Assembly (NCBI GenBank): GCA_031549665.1
Contig: JAVBPJ010000011.1
Span: 1-64,000, forward strand
Source of the DNA: Rikenella sp031549665
GTDB taxonomy: Bacteria; Bacteroidota; Bacteroidia; Bacteroidales; Rikenellaceae
Length of the DNA stretch: 64,000 bases
Reading direction: 5' to 3'
In this document: in pieces, positions 24,479 through 33,812 of the stretch
How positions within the stretch are numbered: the stretch's first letter is position 1
How the letters are laid out: the number at the start of each line of letters is the position of its first letter
Notes under the pieces: model-generated
The model's input: only the letters and a program-made list of their open reading frames with translations
What the model was told of the DNA's origin: nothing
Databases searched by the model: none
Translations under genes and position numbers: made by a program

Positions 24479-26629
24479 ATGAAAAAGACCACCCTAATCA
24501 TTCTGTTCCTAATCATCATAGGCTGTTTCGCTATGATTTTCCTGATGAGAAAGCCGAACGAGACCCCGCTCTCCCTGCTCCCCTACCCCGTCGCCCGCAT
24601 CGACACCGCGGTACACGACAACTATCACGGCACCCTGATCGCCGACCCCTACCGCTGGCTCGAAGACGACCATTCGGAAGAGACGGCCGCCTGGGTAACG
24701 GCCGAAAACGAAGTTACCCAACACTACCTGACCCAAATTCCCTACCGCGAACAGATCCGCCAGCGGCTCACGCTGCTTTACAACTACCCGAAAGAGGGGC
24801 TTCCCCAACGGGTCGGCGACTACTACTTCGTGTTCAAGAACGACGGGCTGCAAAACCAAGCCGTACTGCACCGTCAAAAAGGGCTGGACGGCGCTCCCGA
24901 ACCGTTCCTCGACCCCAACACCCTCTCGACAGACGGCACGGTGGCGTTGACAAACATCCAATTTTCGGACGACAACACATTGATGGCCTACACCCTGTCG
25001 GGTTCGGGATCGGACTGGACAGAGATTCACCTGATGGAGGTCGCCACCGGCAAAAAGCGGGACGACGTGATCCGTTGGGTGAAATTCGGCGGCATCAGCT
25101 GGGGCGACAACGGCTTCTATTACAGCCGCTACGACGAACCCGCCGAACACGCCTATTCGGCGAAAAACGAACACCAAAAGGTCTACTTCCACCAACTGGG
25201 GCAACCTCAGGCGGCCGACCGGCTGATCTACAGCGATCCGCAGCACCCGCTCCGCTATTTTAGCGCCGCGGAGAGCGACGACCGCCGGTGGACGTTCGTC
25301 ATCGCCTCGGAAGGGACTCACGGGACCGAGATCCTGGTCAAAGGGAAAAACGACAAGGCGTTCCGCGTACTCTTCCCCGGCTTCGAAAACGACTACCTAC
25401 TGGTCGACTGCCAAAGCGACAAGGCCCTCTTCCTGACCAACCAGGGAGCCCCCAACTACAAACTGATCCAGGTGGCCCTGACCGGAACGCCTCAAATCAC
25501 CGAAATCATTCCCGAAAAGAGCGACCTGCTGCAATGGGTTACCGCCGCGGGCGAATACCTCTTTGCCGGATACCTGCAAAACGTAACCAGCCACGTCTAC
25601 CAGTACTCCGAATCGGGACAACTGGTGCGCGAAGTGCAGCTTCCGCCGAACGGCACCGTAACCGGCTTCGATGGGAAACGGGCCGACAAGGAGCTTTTCT
25701 ACAGCTTCGTCAACTTCAACACCCCCACCACCTCGTACCGTTTCGACGTCGCCACCGGACATTCGACCCTGTACTACCAGCCGAAAGTCAATTTCGACGT
25801 ATCGCAATACGTTACCGAGCAGGTCTTCTACCCCTCGAAAGACGGGACGAAGATTCCCATGTTCCTGGTGTATAAAAAGGGACTCGTGCAGGACGGATCG
25901 CACCCCACCTACCTCTACGCCTACGGCGGTTTCAACATCAGCCGCACGCCCGGTTTTTCGCCCTCAACCATCCTGCTGCTCGAACAGGGAGGCGTTTACG
26001 CCCTGGCCAACATCCGGGGCGGCGGCGAGTTCGGCGAGGAGTGGCACCGGGCCGGCATGCTCGAAAAGAAACAGAACGTTTTCGACGACTTCATCGCCGC
26101 CGGCGAATACCTGATCCGCAACGGATACACCACCTCGAAAAAACTGGCCATCGGCGGCGGATCGAACGGAGGGTTGCTGGTGGGAGCCTGCATGGTGCAA
26201 CGTCCCGACCTGTTTGGGGTCGCCATCCCCAACGTCGGAGTACTCGACATGCTGCGCTACCACAAATTCACGGTAGGCTGGGGCTGGGCCGTGGAGTACG
26301 GATCGAGCGACCAGCCCGATCAGTTCGCCTACCTGCTCCGCTACTCCCCGCTGCACAACATCCAAAAAGGACGCTGCTATCCGGCTACCCTGATCCTGAC
26401 CGGCGACCACGACGACCGCGTGGTTCCGGCCCACTCCTTCAAGTTCGGGGCCTCGCTCCAGGCCGCCCAGGGATGCGAAAATCCGGTTCTGGTACGCATC
26501 GACATCAAAGCGGGCCACGGAGGCGGAAAACCCATCTCGAAAGTGATCAACGAACACACCGACATCTGGTCGTTCCTGCTGTGGAACTCCGGCGTACGGG
26601 CGTTGGAACAACCCCTTTCCTCCCAGTAA
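24479..26629 (+). CDS. Prolyl oligopeptidase family serine peptidase (S9A)
   Basis: 716 aa. The N-terminus has a hydrophobic segment with a lipobox-like IIIGC (Cys near 15), so it may be a lipoprotein or membrane-anchored. The N-terminal segment (PVARIDTAVHDNYHG) and a seven-bladed propeller (about 80-430) precede the catalytic domain. The nucleophile is in GGGSNGGLLVGA, the Asp in GDHDDRVVP and the His in IKAGHGGGKP. It cleaves short peptides after proline. The start at 24479 is chosen from the promoter position and signal sequence; an ATG at 24467 is also possible. Confidence 0.92.
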   Translation: MKKTTLIILFLIIIGCFAMIFLMRKPNETPLSLLPYPVARIDTAVHDNYHGTLIADPYRWLEDDHSEETAAWVTAENEVTQHYLTQIPYREQIRQRLTLLYNYPKEGLPQRVGDYYFVFKNDGLQNQAVLHRQKGLDGAPEPFLDPNTLSTDGTVALTNIQFSDDNTLMAYTLSGSGSDWTEIHLMEVATGKKRDDVIRWVKFGGISWGDNGFYYSRYDEPAEHAYSAKNEHQKVYFHQLGQPQAADRLIYSDPQHPLRYFSAAESDDRRWTFVIASEGTHGTEILVKGKNDKAFRVLFPGFENDYLLVDCQSDKALFLTNQGAPNYKLIQVALTGTPQITEIIPEKSDLLQWVTAAGEYLFAGYLQNVTSHVYQYSESGQLVREVQLPPNGTVTGFDGKRADKELFYSFVNFNTPTTSYRFDVATGHSTLYYQPKVNFDVSQYVTEQVFYPSKDGTKIPMFLVYKKGLVQDGSHPTYLYAYGGFNISRTPGFSPSTILLLEQGGVYALANIRGGGEFGEEWHRAGMLEKKQNVFDDFIAAGEYLIRNGYTTSKKLAIGGGSNGGLLVGACMVQRPDLFGVAIPNVGVLDMLRYHKFTVGWGWAVEYGSSDQPDQFAYLLRYSPLHNIQKGRCYPATLILTGDHDDRVVPAHSFKFGASLQAAQGCENPVLVRIDIKAGHGGGKPISKVINEHTDIWSFLLWNSGVRALEQPLSSQ

Positions 26630-26684
26630 AACAACCCGTTCAGCACATTCAATAAATCCAACACATAAAAAATCACCCTGCACC

Positions 26685-27440
26685 ATGAACAGAAGAAAAA
26701 TCGTTGCCGGCAACTGGAAAATGAACACCACCCCCGCCGAGGGAGTCGCCCTGCTCAAGGGCGTGACCGCCCTGAAAGCAGGCGTGGCCAGCGACGTCGA
26801 ACTGATTGTCGGCGTTCCCTTCACCCACCTCTGCTGCGTGAAAGACGAGGCTGCAAAAGCCGGCATCGCCGTAGCGGCGCAAAATTGCGCCGACCACGAG
26901 TCGGGCGCCTACACCGGCGAAGTGTCGGCCAAGATGATCGCCTCGCTCGGAGCCAAATACGTGATCCTGGGCCACTCGGAACGCCGCGAATACTACGGCG
27001 AAACCAGCGCCACCCTCAACGCAAAACTGACGCTCTGCTACGCCAACGGCCTGACCCCGATCTACTGCGTGGGCGAAAAACTCGACGAACGCGAAGCAGG
27101 CAAACACTTCGACGTGGTACGCCAACAGATCGAGGAGGTGGCTTTCAACCTGACCCCCGAACAGTTCGCCTCGCTGGTAATCGCCTACGAACCCGTGTGG
27201 GCCATCGGAACCGGCAAGACCGCCACTTCCGACCAGGCGCAGGAGATCCACGCCTACATCCGCACCGTGCTGGCCGAAAAATTCGGCGCCGCCGCCGCTG
27301 CAACCCCCATCCTGTACGGCGGAAGCTGCAAGCCCTCGAACGCCGTCGAAATCTTCGCCAAGGCCGACGTAGACGGCGGACTGATCGGCGGAGCCGCCCT
27401 GGTGGCCGACGATTTCATCGGCATCGCCAAATCGTTCTAA
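26685..27440 (+). CDS. tpiA: Triosephosphate isomerase
   Basis: 251 aa cytoplasmic TIM-barrel enzyme interconverting dihydroxyacetone phosphate and glyceraldehyde 3-phosphate. NWKMN near residue 11 holds the catalytic Asn/Lys, ILGHSERREYYGE the His, and AYEPVWAIGTGKTA the Glu plus the flexible loop. LYGGSCKPSNA near 212 is the phosphate-binding region. It is monocistronic by appearance, with a perfect terminator after it. Confidence 0.97.
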   Translation: MNRRKIVAGNWKMNTTPAEGVALLKGVTALKAGVASDVELIVGVPFTHLCCVKDEAAKAGIAVAAQNCADHESGAYTGEVSAKMIASLGAKYVILGHSERREYYGETSATLNAKLTLCYANGLTPIYCVGEKLDEREAGKHFDVVRQQIEEVAFNLTPEQFASLVIAYEPVWAIGTGKTATSDQAQEIHAYIRTVLAEKFGAAAAATPILYGGSCKPSNAVEIFAKADVDGGLIGGAALVADDFIGIAKSF

Positions 27441-27463
27441 TCCCCCGTAGGATTCAAGTCAAG

Positions 27464-27497
27464 AAGCGGCGGCCCCATCGTGGGGCCGCCGCTTTTC
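27464..27497 (+). terminator. tpiA terminator
   Basis: AAGCGGCGGCCCCA, loop TCG, TGGGGCCGCCGCTT: a perfect 14-bp stem with a short T run. Confidence 0.88.
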
Positions 27498-27526
27498 AGT
27501 TTGGACGGAGAGAGGCGATCGCCCGC

Positions 27527-28219
27527 TCAGGGAAAAATCGGAGCCAGCTCCAGCAGCGACCGAATCTCGTAAGTCGGCTGCTGCTCGCACGCAAGCCCGT
27601 GCGGATTGTAAAAAACCGTATCCATCCCCACGGCTCCGGCGCCGTAAACATCGTTGTAGGCGTCGTCGCCGATCATCGCCGATTCGGCCGCCTTGACCCC
27701 CGCCTTGCGGAGCGCATACTCGAAAATACCCGGATTCGGCTTGTTGACCCCCGCAAATTCCGACGTAACGATCCGCTGGAAGTAGCCCGCCAGCCCGCTC
27801 TGTTCCACTTTATGAAACTGGACCTCGTTGAAGCCGTTGGTAATAAGCGACATGGCGTAACCTTTCCGCTGCAGATCGTCGAGCGATTCGATTGAATGGG
27901 GCAGCAGAGCATTGTACGACGGCACGATGCGCAGGTAGTCGTCGCTCATCTGCTCGGAGAGCGCTCCGTCGTCGACCCCGGCCGAGGCGAGCAATTCCGA
28001 AAAACGCTGGTTGCGCAGCGTGCGCCGATCCACAATCCCGTCGCGGTACAGGTTCCACAGGCGGTCGTTGATGCGACGAAAACGGCCATAATAGGTGTCG
28101 AAATCAGGGAAAAAACGGCCCATTTCGAACGAGGCGTACAGCTCCTGCTGGGCTGCCCGCTGGTTTTGGTCCACGTCCCAAAAAGTGTTGTCGAGGTCGA
28201 AAAAAAGGTGTCGATACAT
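27527..28219 (-). CDS. yjjG: YjjG-family HAD phosphatase (non-canonical nucleotide 5'-phosphatase)
   Basis: 230 aa cytoplasmic HAD hydrolase. Motif I is HLFFDLDNTFWD near residue 4, the cap domain follows, motif II is MSLITNGF, and motif III/IV are NKPNPGIFEYAL and SAMIGDDAYNDVYGA. It resembles YjjG/YfnB enzymes that dephosphorylate pyrimidine and damaged nucleotides. The frame extends upstream to 28348, but the -7 element at 28230-28237 and the canonical MYRHLFFDLDNT start fix 28219. It is divergent from dnaK. Confidence 0.85.
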   Translation of the reverse strand: MYRHLFFDLDNTFWDVDQNQRAAQQELYASFEMGRFFPDFDTYYGRFRRINDRLWNLYRDGIVDRRTLRNQRFSELLASAGVDDGALSEQMSDDYLRIVPSYNALLPHSIESLDDLQRKGYAMSLITNGFNEVQFHKVEQSGLAGYFQRIVTSEFAGVNKPNPGIFEYALRKAGVKAAESAMIGDDAYNDVYGAGAVGMDTVFYNPHGLACEQQPTYEIRSLLELAPIFP

Positions 28220-28229
28220 AAGGAAAGTC

Positions 28230-28237
28230 CAAAGGTA
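28230..28237 (-). promoter_or_regulatory. -7 element for yjjG
   Basis: TACCTTTG on the minus strand, 10 bp before the ATG at 28219. Confidence 0.6.
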
Positions 28238-28261
28238 CAAAAAATGGACAAATAAGGCGAC

Positions 28262-28276
28262 CTGACAAAATGTCAG
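28262..28276. promoter_or_regulatory. Perfect palindrome upstream of dnaK
   Basis: CTGACA-AAA-TGTCAG, two 6-bp arms around three bases. It lies 10 bp upstream of a sigma54-like promoter and between divergent genes. It is likely a regulator binding site; it is not CIRCE. Confidence 0.6.
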
Positions 28277-28286
28277 CAAAATTCCT

Positions 28287-28303
28287 TTGGCATAGCTATT
28301 GTA
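28287..28303 (+). promoter_or_regulatory. Sigma54-like (-24/-12) promoter of dnaK
   Basis: TTGGCATAGCTATTGTA matches TTGGCAC-N5-TTGCA except GT for GC at -12. The GG and GT are separated by exactly 10 bases. The predicted start is near 28314, about 58 bp before the dnaK ATG. Confidence 0.5.
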
Positions 28304-28371
28304 GATAATGGAGGAAACAAAACCAACCCGAAAACCAACAGAAAACAAACTTAAAAACAGATAACACAGCC

Positions 28372-30273
28372 ATGGGAAAAATTATTGGTATCGACTTGGG
28401 TACCACCAATTCGTGCGTTTCGGTGATGGAGGGGAACGAACCCGTCGTAATCACCAACAGCGAGGGGCACCGGACAACCCCCTCGATTGTCGCTTTCACC
28501 GAAGGAGGCGAGCGTAAAGTGGGCGAACCGGCCAAACGTCAGGCCATTACCAACCCGCAGCGCACCGTTTCGTCCATCAAACGGTTCATGGGCGAAACTT
28601 TCGATCAGGTATCGAAAGAGGTCGGCCGCGTGTCGTACAAAGTGGTCAAAGGCGAGAACAACACCCCCCGCGTGGCCATCGACGACCGCCAGTACACCCC
28701 GCAGGAGATCTCGGCCATGGTTCTTCAGAAAATGAAGAAGACCGCCGAAGAGTACCTCGGCCAAGAGGTACACGAAGCGGTTATTACCGTACCCGCCTAC
28801 TTCTCCGACTCGCAACGCCAGGCCACCAAAGAGGCCGGCGAGATCGCCGGACTGAAAGTGAGCCGCATCATCAACGAACCCACCGCGGCCGCCCTGGCCT
28901 ACGGCCTGGACAAAATCCACAAGGACATGAAGATCGCCGTGTACGACCTTGGCGGCGGTACGTTCGACATCTCGATCCTGGAACTGGGCGACGGCGTGTT
29001 CGAAGTGAAATCGACCAACGGCGACACCCACCTCGGCGGCGACGACTTCGACCACATCATCATCGACTGGCTGGCCGAAGAGTTCCAGAAACAGCATGGC
29101 GTCGACCTGCGGAAAGACCCGATGGCCCTGCAACGCCTGAAAGAGGCCGCCGAAAAGGCCAAGATCGAGCTTTCGAGTTCGACCTCGACCGAAATCAACC
29201 TCCCCTACATCATGCCCATCGAGGGGATTCCGCAACACTTGGTCGTATCGCTCACCCGTGCGAAATTCGAACAACTGTGCGACAAACTGATCCAAGGCAC
29301 CGTCGGCCCCTGCCGCCAAGCCCTCAAAGACGCCGGACTGAGCGCTTCGCAAATCGACGAAGTGATCCTTGTGGGCGGTTCGACCCGTATTCCCGCCATC
29401 CAAAAGGTGGTGGAAGAGTTCTTCGGCAAAGCCCCCTCTAAGGGAGTGAATCCCGACGAAGTGGTGGCCATCGGAGCCGCCATCCAGGGGGGCGTACTCA
29501 CCGGCGAGGTGAAAGACGTGCTGCTGCTGGACGTTACCCCGCTGTCGCTGGGAATCGAAACCATGGGCGGCGTGATGACCAAACTGATCGAGTCGAACAC
29601 CACCATCCCCACGCGCAAGAGCGAAGTGTTCTCCACCGCGTCGGACAGCCAGCCCTCGGTCGAAATCCACATCCTGCAGGGCGAGCGCCCCATGGCCAAC
29701 GGCAACAAGAGCCTCGGCCGCTTCCACCTGGACGGCATTCCGGCCGCTCCGCGCGGAGTGCCGCAAATCGAGGTAACGTTCGATATCGACGCCAACGGCA
29801 TCCTCCACGTATCGGCCAAAGACAAAGGCACGGGCAAGGAGCAGTCGATCCGCATCGAAGCCTCGTCGGGGCTGAACGACACCGACATCCAACGGATGAA
29901 GGACGAAGCGAAAGCCAACGAAGCCGCCGACAAAGCCGAACGCGAAAAGGTGGACAAGGTGAACCAGGCCGACAGCATGATCTTCTCGACCGAGAAACAG
30001 CTCAAGGAGTATGGCGACAAAGTGCCCGCCGACAAGAAAGCGGCCATCGAGAGCGCGCTCGAATCGCTGAAAGAGGCCCACAAGTCGCAAAATCTGGCCG
30101 ACATCGACAAGTATAGCGAAGCGCTGAACGCCGCCTGGCAGGCCGCCTCGCAAGACATCTACAACGCCGGGAACGCCCAGCAGGGTCCGGCGGCAGGCGC
30201 CGACCAACCCGGCGGTGGAAACAGCCCCGAAGACGAAGGCCCCAAAGACGTCGACTTCGAGGAGGTGAAGTAA
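28372..30273 (+). CDS. dnaK: Molecular chaperone DnaK (Hsp70)
   Basis: 633 aa. The ATPase domain begins GKIIGIDLGTTNSCVSVMEG, with VPAYFSDSQRQATKEAG, DLGGGTFDISIL and VILVGGSTRIPAIQ. The substrate domain (DVTPLSLGIETMGG) follows, then a helical lid and a tail ending in DVDFEEVK, close to the EEVD-type end of many bacterial DnaKs. It refolds and protects proteins in an ATP cycle with DnaJ/GrpE, which are not adjacent here. It is monocistronic, with a sigma54-like promoter plus palindrome upstream and a strong terminator downstream. Confidence 0.98.
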   Translation: MGKIIGIDLGTTNSCVSVMEGNEPVVITNSEGHRTTPSIVAFTEGGERKVGEPAKRQAITNPQRTVSSIKRFMGETFDQVSKEVGRVSYKVVKGENNTPRVAIDDRQYTPQEISAMVLQKMKKTAEEYLGQEVHEAVITVPAYFSDSQRQATKEAGEIAGLKVSRIINEPTAAALAYGLDKIHKDMKIAVYDLGGGTFDISILELGDGVFEVKSTNGDTHLGGDDFDHIIIDWLAEEFQKQHGVDLRKDPMALQRLKEAAEKAKIELSSSTSTEINLPYIMPIEGIPQHLVVSLTRAKFEQLCDKLIQGTVGPCRQALKDAGLSASQIDEVILVGGSTRIPAIQKVVEEFFGKAPSKGVNPDEVVAIGAAIQGGVLTGEVKDVLLLDVTPLSLGIETMGGVMTKLIESNTTIPTRKSEVFSTASDSQPSVEIHILQGERPMANGNKSLGRFHLDGIPAAPRGVPQIEVTFDIDANGILHVSAKDKGTGKEQSIRIEASSGLNDTDIQRMKDEAKANEAADKAEREKVDKVNQADSMIFSTEKQLKEYGDKVPADKKAAIESALESLKEAHKSQNLADIDKYSEALNAAWQAASQDIYNAGNAQQGPAAGADQPGGGNSPEDEGPKDVDFEEVK

Positions 30274-30303
30274 GGTCGGCTTAAACCGGTTCTTAGTAAT
30301 GAC

Positions 30304-30338
30304 AAGGCCGCAGTAAACAATGTTTACTGCGGCCTTTT
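30304..30338 (+). terminator. dnaK terminator
   Basis: AAGGCCGCAGTAAACA / TGTTTACTGCGGCCTT perfect 16-bp arms with T tail. Confidence 0.9.
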
Positions 30339-30482
30339 ATTTTGCGATTTTGATGTTTAATTATTTTGGGAGCGATTCGGATTCAACATATTCAAGGAAT
30401 ACGATGCAGACAATAAGACGAGGGAATGCTACGGAATAACGAAAAAACATACAACGTATTTACAAATCAACAAATAACAAAG

Positions 30483-30959
30483 CTAATGAGTTTCTAATTT
30501 TTTATTCATCTTATAATTGGTAAGGTATAATTTGTTAGCCTTCCTCTTCTGTTCTTCATCCACTATAAACCCTTGTTTTTCAAAGAATGGTCGCGCTGTG
30601 ATACTGATTTCCGAAGTTATCCTTACTGTGCCTTTTTCTTTGGCGTACCGTTCGAGTGTTTGGTAAAGCAATGTAGCGATTCCCTGATGCTGAAAATCCT
30701 TATGTACGAATAAAGTATGCATATACCCCGTATCGTTTATCGAGGCAAAGCCAATGATTTTACCCTTATCATTTTCAGCAACAATGTAATGTTGTTCGAC
30801 AAACAGTTCATCCCAATGCGCTGTGTCATCTCCACACGAAGCCCAATCTTCTACTTCCTCGGCAGAATAATCTTTCCGGTTGACCGTTAAAACGGTACTT
30901 CTGTACAATTCCGTCATTTCGGGAACGTCGGAAACAGTTGCCTGGCGAATAGAGAACAT
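30483..30959 (-). CDS. GNAT-family N-acetyltransferase, AT-rich
   Basis: 158 aa. GNAT fold motifs are visible: IIGFASIN, then the acetyl-CoA loop FVHKDFQHQGIATLLYQ (Q-x-x-G-I/A) near 92-108, and FFEKQGFIVDEEQ near the end. It resembles the small YafP-like acetyltransferases; the acceptor is unknown. Base composition is strikingly AT-rich compared with dnaK and the mannosidase on either side, and lysine codons are mostly AAA. This suggests recent horizontal acquisition. The gene stands alone with its own -7 element. Confidence 0.85.
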   Translation of the reverse strand: MFSIRQATVSDVPEMTELYRSTVLTVNRKDYSAEEVEDWASCGDDTAHWDELFVEQHYIVAENDKGKIIGFASINDTGYMHTLFVHKDFQHQGIATLLYQTLERYAKEKGTVRITSEISITARPFFEKQGFIVDEEQKRKANKLYLTNYKMNKKLETH

Positions 30960-30982
30960 AATTTTTCCACGTTAATTCTCTG

Positions 30983-30990
30983 CAAAATTA
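30983..30990 (-). promoter_or_regulatory. -7 element for the GNAT gene
   Basis: TAATTTTG on the minus strand, 23 bp before the ATG at 30959. Confidence 0.55.
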
Positions 30991-31083
30991 CGTTTATACG
31001 GGCGTTTGTCATTCATGCAGTACAGATAGAAGTGTCAGCGTAACCGCCCGGTGATCGGAACGGCCACATTTGCCTCATTTTAA

Positions 31084-31118
31084 AGGGCCCGCGTACGAAA
31101 AATTCCATACACGGGCCA
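31084..31118 (-). terminator. Terminator after the beta-mannosidase gene
   Basis: GGCCCGTGTA pairs with TACGCGGGCC (one G-T wobble) on the minus strand, about 25 bp after the stop. The T tract is weak. Confidence 0.55.
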
Positions 31119-31142
31119 AGAGTTTTCTAACAGATTAAAGGG

Positions 31143-33773
31143 TTATTGCACGTTCTTGGTGATCGGGGTTTCGGACGGGCGGCCCGCCAGGTCGTTCAGC
31201 GAACGGACAAAGATGCCCAGCTCGCCGACCGGCTTAGCCTCCTTGAAATGCAGTTCGATGGTGCGCTCCTCGCCGGGCAACAGGTCGAAGTAGGCATCCG
31301 AGGGGTTGCCCTGGATGGCTTCGGCCTCGAACAGCAGGGATTTAACCAACGTTTTGGCCTTGATGGTGGCCAGTACGCGGTCCCCTTGTTCCACATAGTT
31401 CGCCGTGTAGTCGGCTTTCGGCAGGGCCAGATCCTTCAGCGGAACAAAGTAGTGGATGGCCCGCATGGGCTGGCCGTTCAACTGCCCCTCGGCCACCAGA
31501 AGCACCGTGCGCGGATCGGCTCCCTGCAACAGGCTGCTCTCTTTCTTCCGGAGCAGTTCGAGGTTCGAATTGGCGGCGAGGTCGACCGTTTTGGTTTCGC
31601 TCCATTTCACATTGCCCTCGAAATCCATCAGGGTGAGCTTCACCTCGCCCCGCTGCGGTTGCAAGCGGTCGGTGATGGCCCACAGCACGGCGGTTTGCGA
31701 CGAATCGACCTTTTCGAAGTACACTCCCGTGGGCGCAAAGCTTCGGCGGGCGTAGTATTGCAGGGCTTTCCAGCGCATTTCGCTGTCGAGGCTCGACCAC
31801 GAGGCAACGGGCCAGCAGTCGTTCAACTGCCAGTAGAGCGAACCCATGGTAAAGGGGCGTTTCATGCGGTGGCCCTCCATGGCGATCTTGATCCCCTCAG
31901 CCTGCAACAGCTGGGTGAGGTAGACGTAGGTGCGGAAGTCGTCTTTCAGGAGCGGCAGGTCGCGCACCATGTACTCTTCGATCACGCGGTACCCCTTGGG
32001 GTTTTTCTGGTGGATCACCATCGCCTCGGAGTAGAGTTTCATATCCTCGGCCTTGAAGTATTCGCGGTAGGTGTCGTAGCAGGCCAGCGACTGGAAGCCG
32101 TACTCGTTCGAGAAGCGGCCCGGCTTGTCCTTGTACACCGAGAAAGGTTCTTCGTCGTGGAACACGCCCCAGTAGTGGACGTCGCCGGCGATCTGGCTCA
32201 GGGGGTTGCCCCGTCCGTACAGCGGCGAACTGGGATGGTAGTAGCGGGTGGTGTCCTCGGCTTTCAACACCTGGGGAAGCACGCCCTCGAACAGGGCTTT
32301 GTAGCCGTCCCAGATGGCTTGTTTTTCGTCTGCGCTCCATTTGTACACGCGGGCGTATCCCCAGTGGTACCACGCTTCGCTGATCTCGTTGTTGCCGCAC
32401 CAGATGGCGATCGAGGGGTGGTTGCGCAGGCGGCGTACGTTTTGGATCGCCTCGGTGCGCACGCTTTCCAGGAATTTCTCATCCCACGGATAGAACGAAC
32501 AGGCGAACATAAAGTCCTGCCACACCATGATCCCCTGCCGGTCGCACTCCTGGTAGAATGCGTCGTCCTCGTAAATTCCGCCGCCCCACACGCGCAGCAT
32601 GTTCATGTTCGACTCGCGCGCCACGCCGACCAGTTCGCGGTATTTAGCCGGAGTTACCCGGGGCAGGAAAAGGTCCTGCGGAATGTAGTTGGCTCCCTTG
32701 GCAAAGCAGGGCTGTCCGTTCACTTCGAAGTAGAAGCTGACCCCCTTGCCCGTCGGGTCGGGCTGTTGCACCAGCCGCACGGTACGCACGCCGACCTGTT
32801 GGCTCTGCTGGTCGAGTTTTTCGCGCCCGGCGGTCAGCACGGCCGTCAGGTGGTAGAGGTTCGGTTCGCCCATGCCGTTGGGCCACCACAGTTTGGGGTT
32901 CTTGATGGAGACGGGAACGGTGATCGTCTGCTTTCCGGAGAATACGGGAACAAACTCGGAGCCGTACACCTTGCCGGTGGAGTCCATAATGAGCAACTCG
33001 CAAGGAGTCTCGCGGGCGGATATCGCCCCGTCGAGGGTTACGTGTACGTCGAACTCGGCGAGCTTGGCGGATTGCGACTTTTGAAGAAACTGTACGTTGT
33101 CGATCCGCGCGGCTTGGTAGCCTTGCAGTTCAACGGGCCGCCACACGCCGACGGTGGCGTAGCGGGGACCCCAGTCCCAACCGAAGTGGTAGGGGGCTTT
33201 GCGGGTAAAGACACTGGTTTTGTAATCGGCTCCCTTGTCATTGTCGGCGGGAAGCTTGACGGGCCACGCCTTGGCCAGTTCCAATCCCTCCTTATAGGCC
33301 GAACGGAAAAGAATGCGCAGGCGGTTTTCTCCCTGTTTCAGGATTCCCTTCACGGGCAGTCGCCACGTAACGAACATGTTGTCGGCCTTGAGCAACAGGC
33401 TGTCGTTCAGGTAGACGTCGGCGTAGGTATCCAGTCCGTAAAACACCAGTTCCTGCACGGCGTCGGCAAGTAATTCGGCCGAGGGGGTAAAGACCGTGGC
33501 GTACTCCCACTCTTCCATTTCGATCCACTGTAGCTTCGGTTCGTTGGTCGAGGCATAGGGTTCTTCGATCACGCCGTTGGCCAGCAGGTCGGTATGCACC
33601 ACGCCCGGGACGGTGGCGGGCATCCATTTGTCGGCGCCTGCCTGACGGAATTGCCACGCGGCGGGCAGGGTTTCGGTCTGTTTTTGGGTAGGTTGGGTAA
33701 GCCACCGCGCTCCGTTCGAGGCGCACGAGACACCGAACGAGGCGAGAGCTGCGAGCAGAAAGATTTTTTTCAT
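31143..33773 (-). CDS. GH2 beta-mannosidase, lipoprotein
   Basis: 876 aa with a signal peptide and lipobox-like GVSC (Cys near 17), so probably a periplasmic or outer-membrane lipoprotein. The order is a jelly-roll sugar-binding domain (WRLPVKGILKQGENRLRI), Ig-like domain, TIM barrel, and C-terminal beta domains. In the barrel, RVWGGGIYEDD, IWCGNNEISEAW (acid/base Glu in NE) and FSNEYGFQS (nucleophile Glu) match GH2 mannosidases of the BtMan2A type. It removes terminal beta-mannose from mannans or N-glycan cores. No SusC/SusD pair is next to it. Confidence 0.9.
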   Translation of the reverse strand: MKKIFLLAALASFGVSCASNGARWLTQPTQKQTETLPAAWQFRQAGADKWMPATVPGVVHTDLLANGVIEEPYASTNEPKLQWIEMEEWEYATVFTPSAELLADAVQELVFYGLDTYADVYLNDSLLLKADNMFVTWRLPVKGILKQGENRLRILFRSAYKEGLELAKAWPVKLPADNDKGADYKTSVFTRKAPYHFGWDWGPRYATVGVWRPVELQGYQAARIDNVQFLQKSQSAKLAEFDVHVTLDGAISARETPCELLIMDSTGKVYGSEFVPVFSGKQTITVPVSIKNPKLWWPNGMGEPNLYHLTAVLTAGREKLDQQSQQVGVRTVRLVQQPDPTGKGVSFYFEVNGQPCFAKGANYIPQDLFLPRVTPAKYRELVGVARESNMNMLRVWGGGIYEDDAFYQECDRQGIMVWQDFMFACSFYPWDEKFLESVRTEAIQNVRRLRNHPSIAIWCGNNEISEAWYHWGYARVYKWSADEKQAIWDGYKALFEGVLPQVLKAEDTTRYYHPSSPLYGRGNPLSQIAGDVHYWGVFHDEEPFSVYKDKPGRFSNEYGFQSLACYDTYREYFKAEDMKLYSEAMVIHQKNPKGYRVIEEYMVRDLPLLKDDFRTYVYLTQLLQAEGIKIAMEGHRMKRPFTMGSLYWQLNDCWPVASWSSLDSEMRWKALQYYARRSFAPTGVYFEKVDSSQTAVLWAITDRLQPQRGEVKLTLMDFEGNVKWSETKTVDLAANSNLELLRKKESSLLQGADPRTVLLVAEGQLNGQPMRAIHYFVPLKDLALPKADYTANYVEQGDRVLATIKAKTLVKSLLFEAEAIQGNPSDAYFDLLPGEERTIELHFKEAKPVGELGIFVRSLNDLAGRPSETPITKNVQ

Positions 33774-33804
33774 GGCAGGGATGAGAGTTTGGTTTGTTCC
33801 GACA

Positions 33805-33812
33805 CAAATCTA
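33805..33812 (-). promoter_or_regulatory. -7 element for the beta-mannosidase gene
   Basis: TAGATTTG on the minus strand, 31 bp before the ATG. Confidence 0.55.

Noticed and set aside
28351..30207. A 618-codon frame opposite dnaK
   Set aside because: Antisense shadow; such frames opposite dnaK are a well-known artefact in GC-rich genomes.
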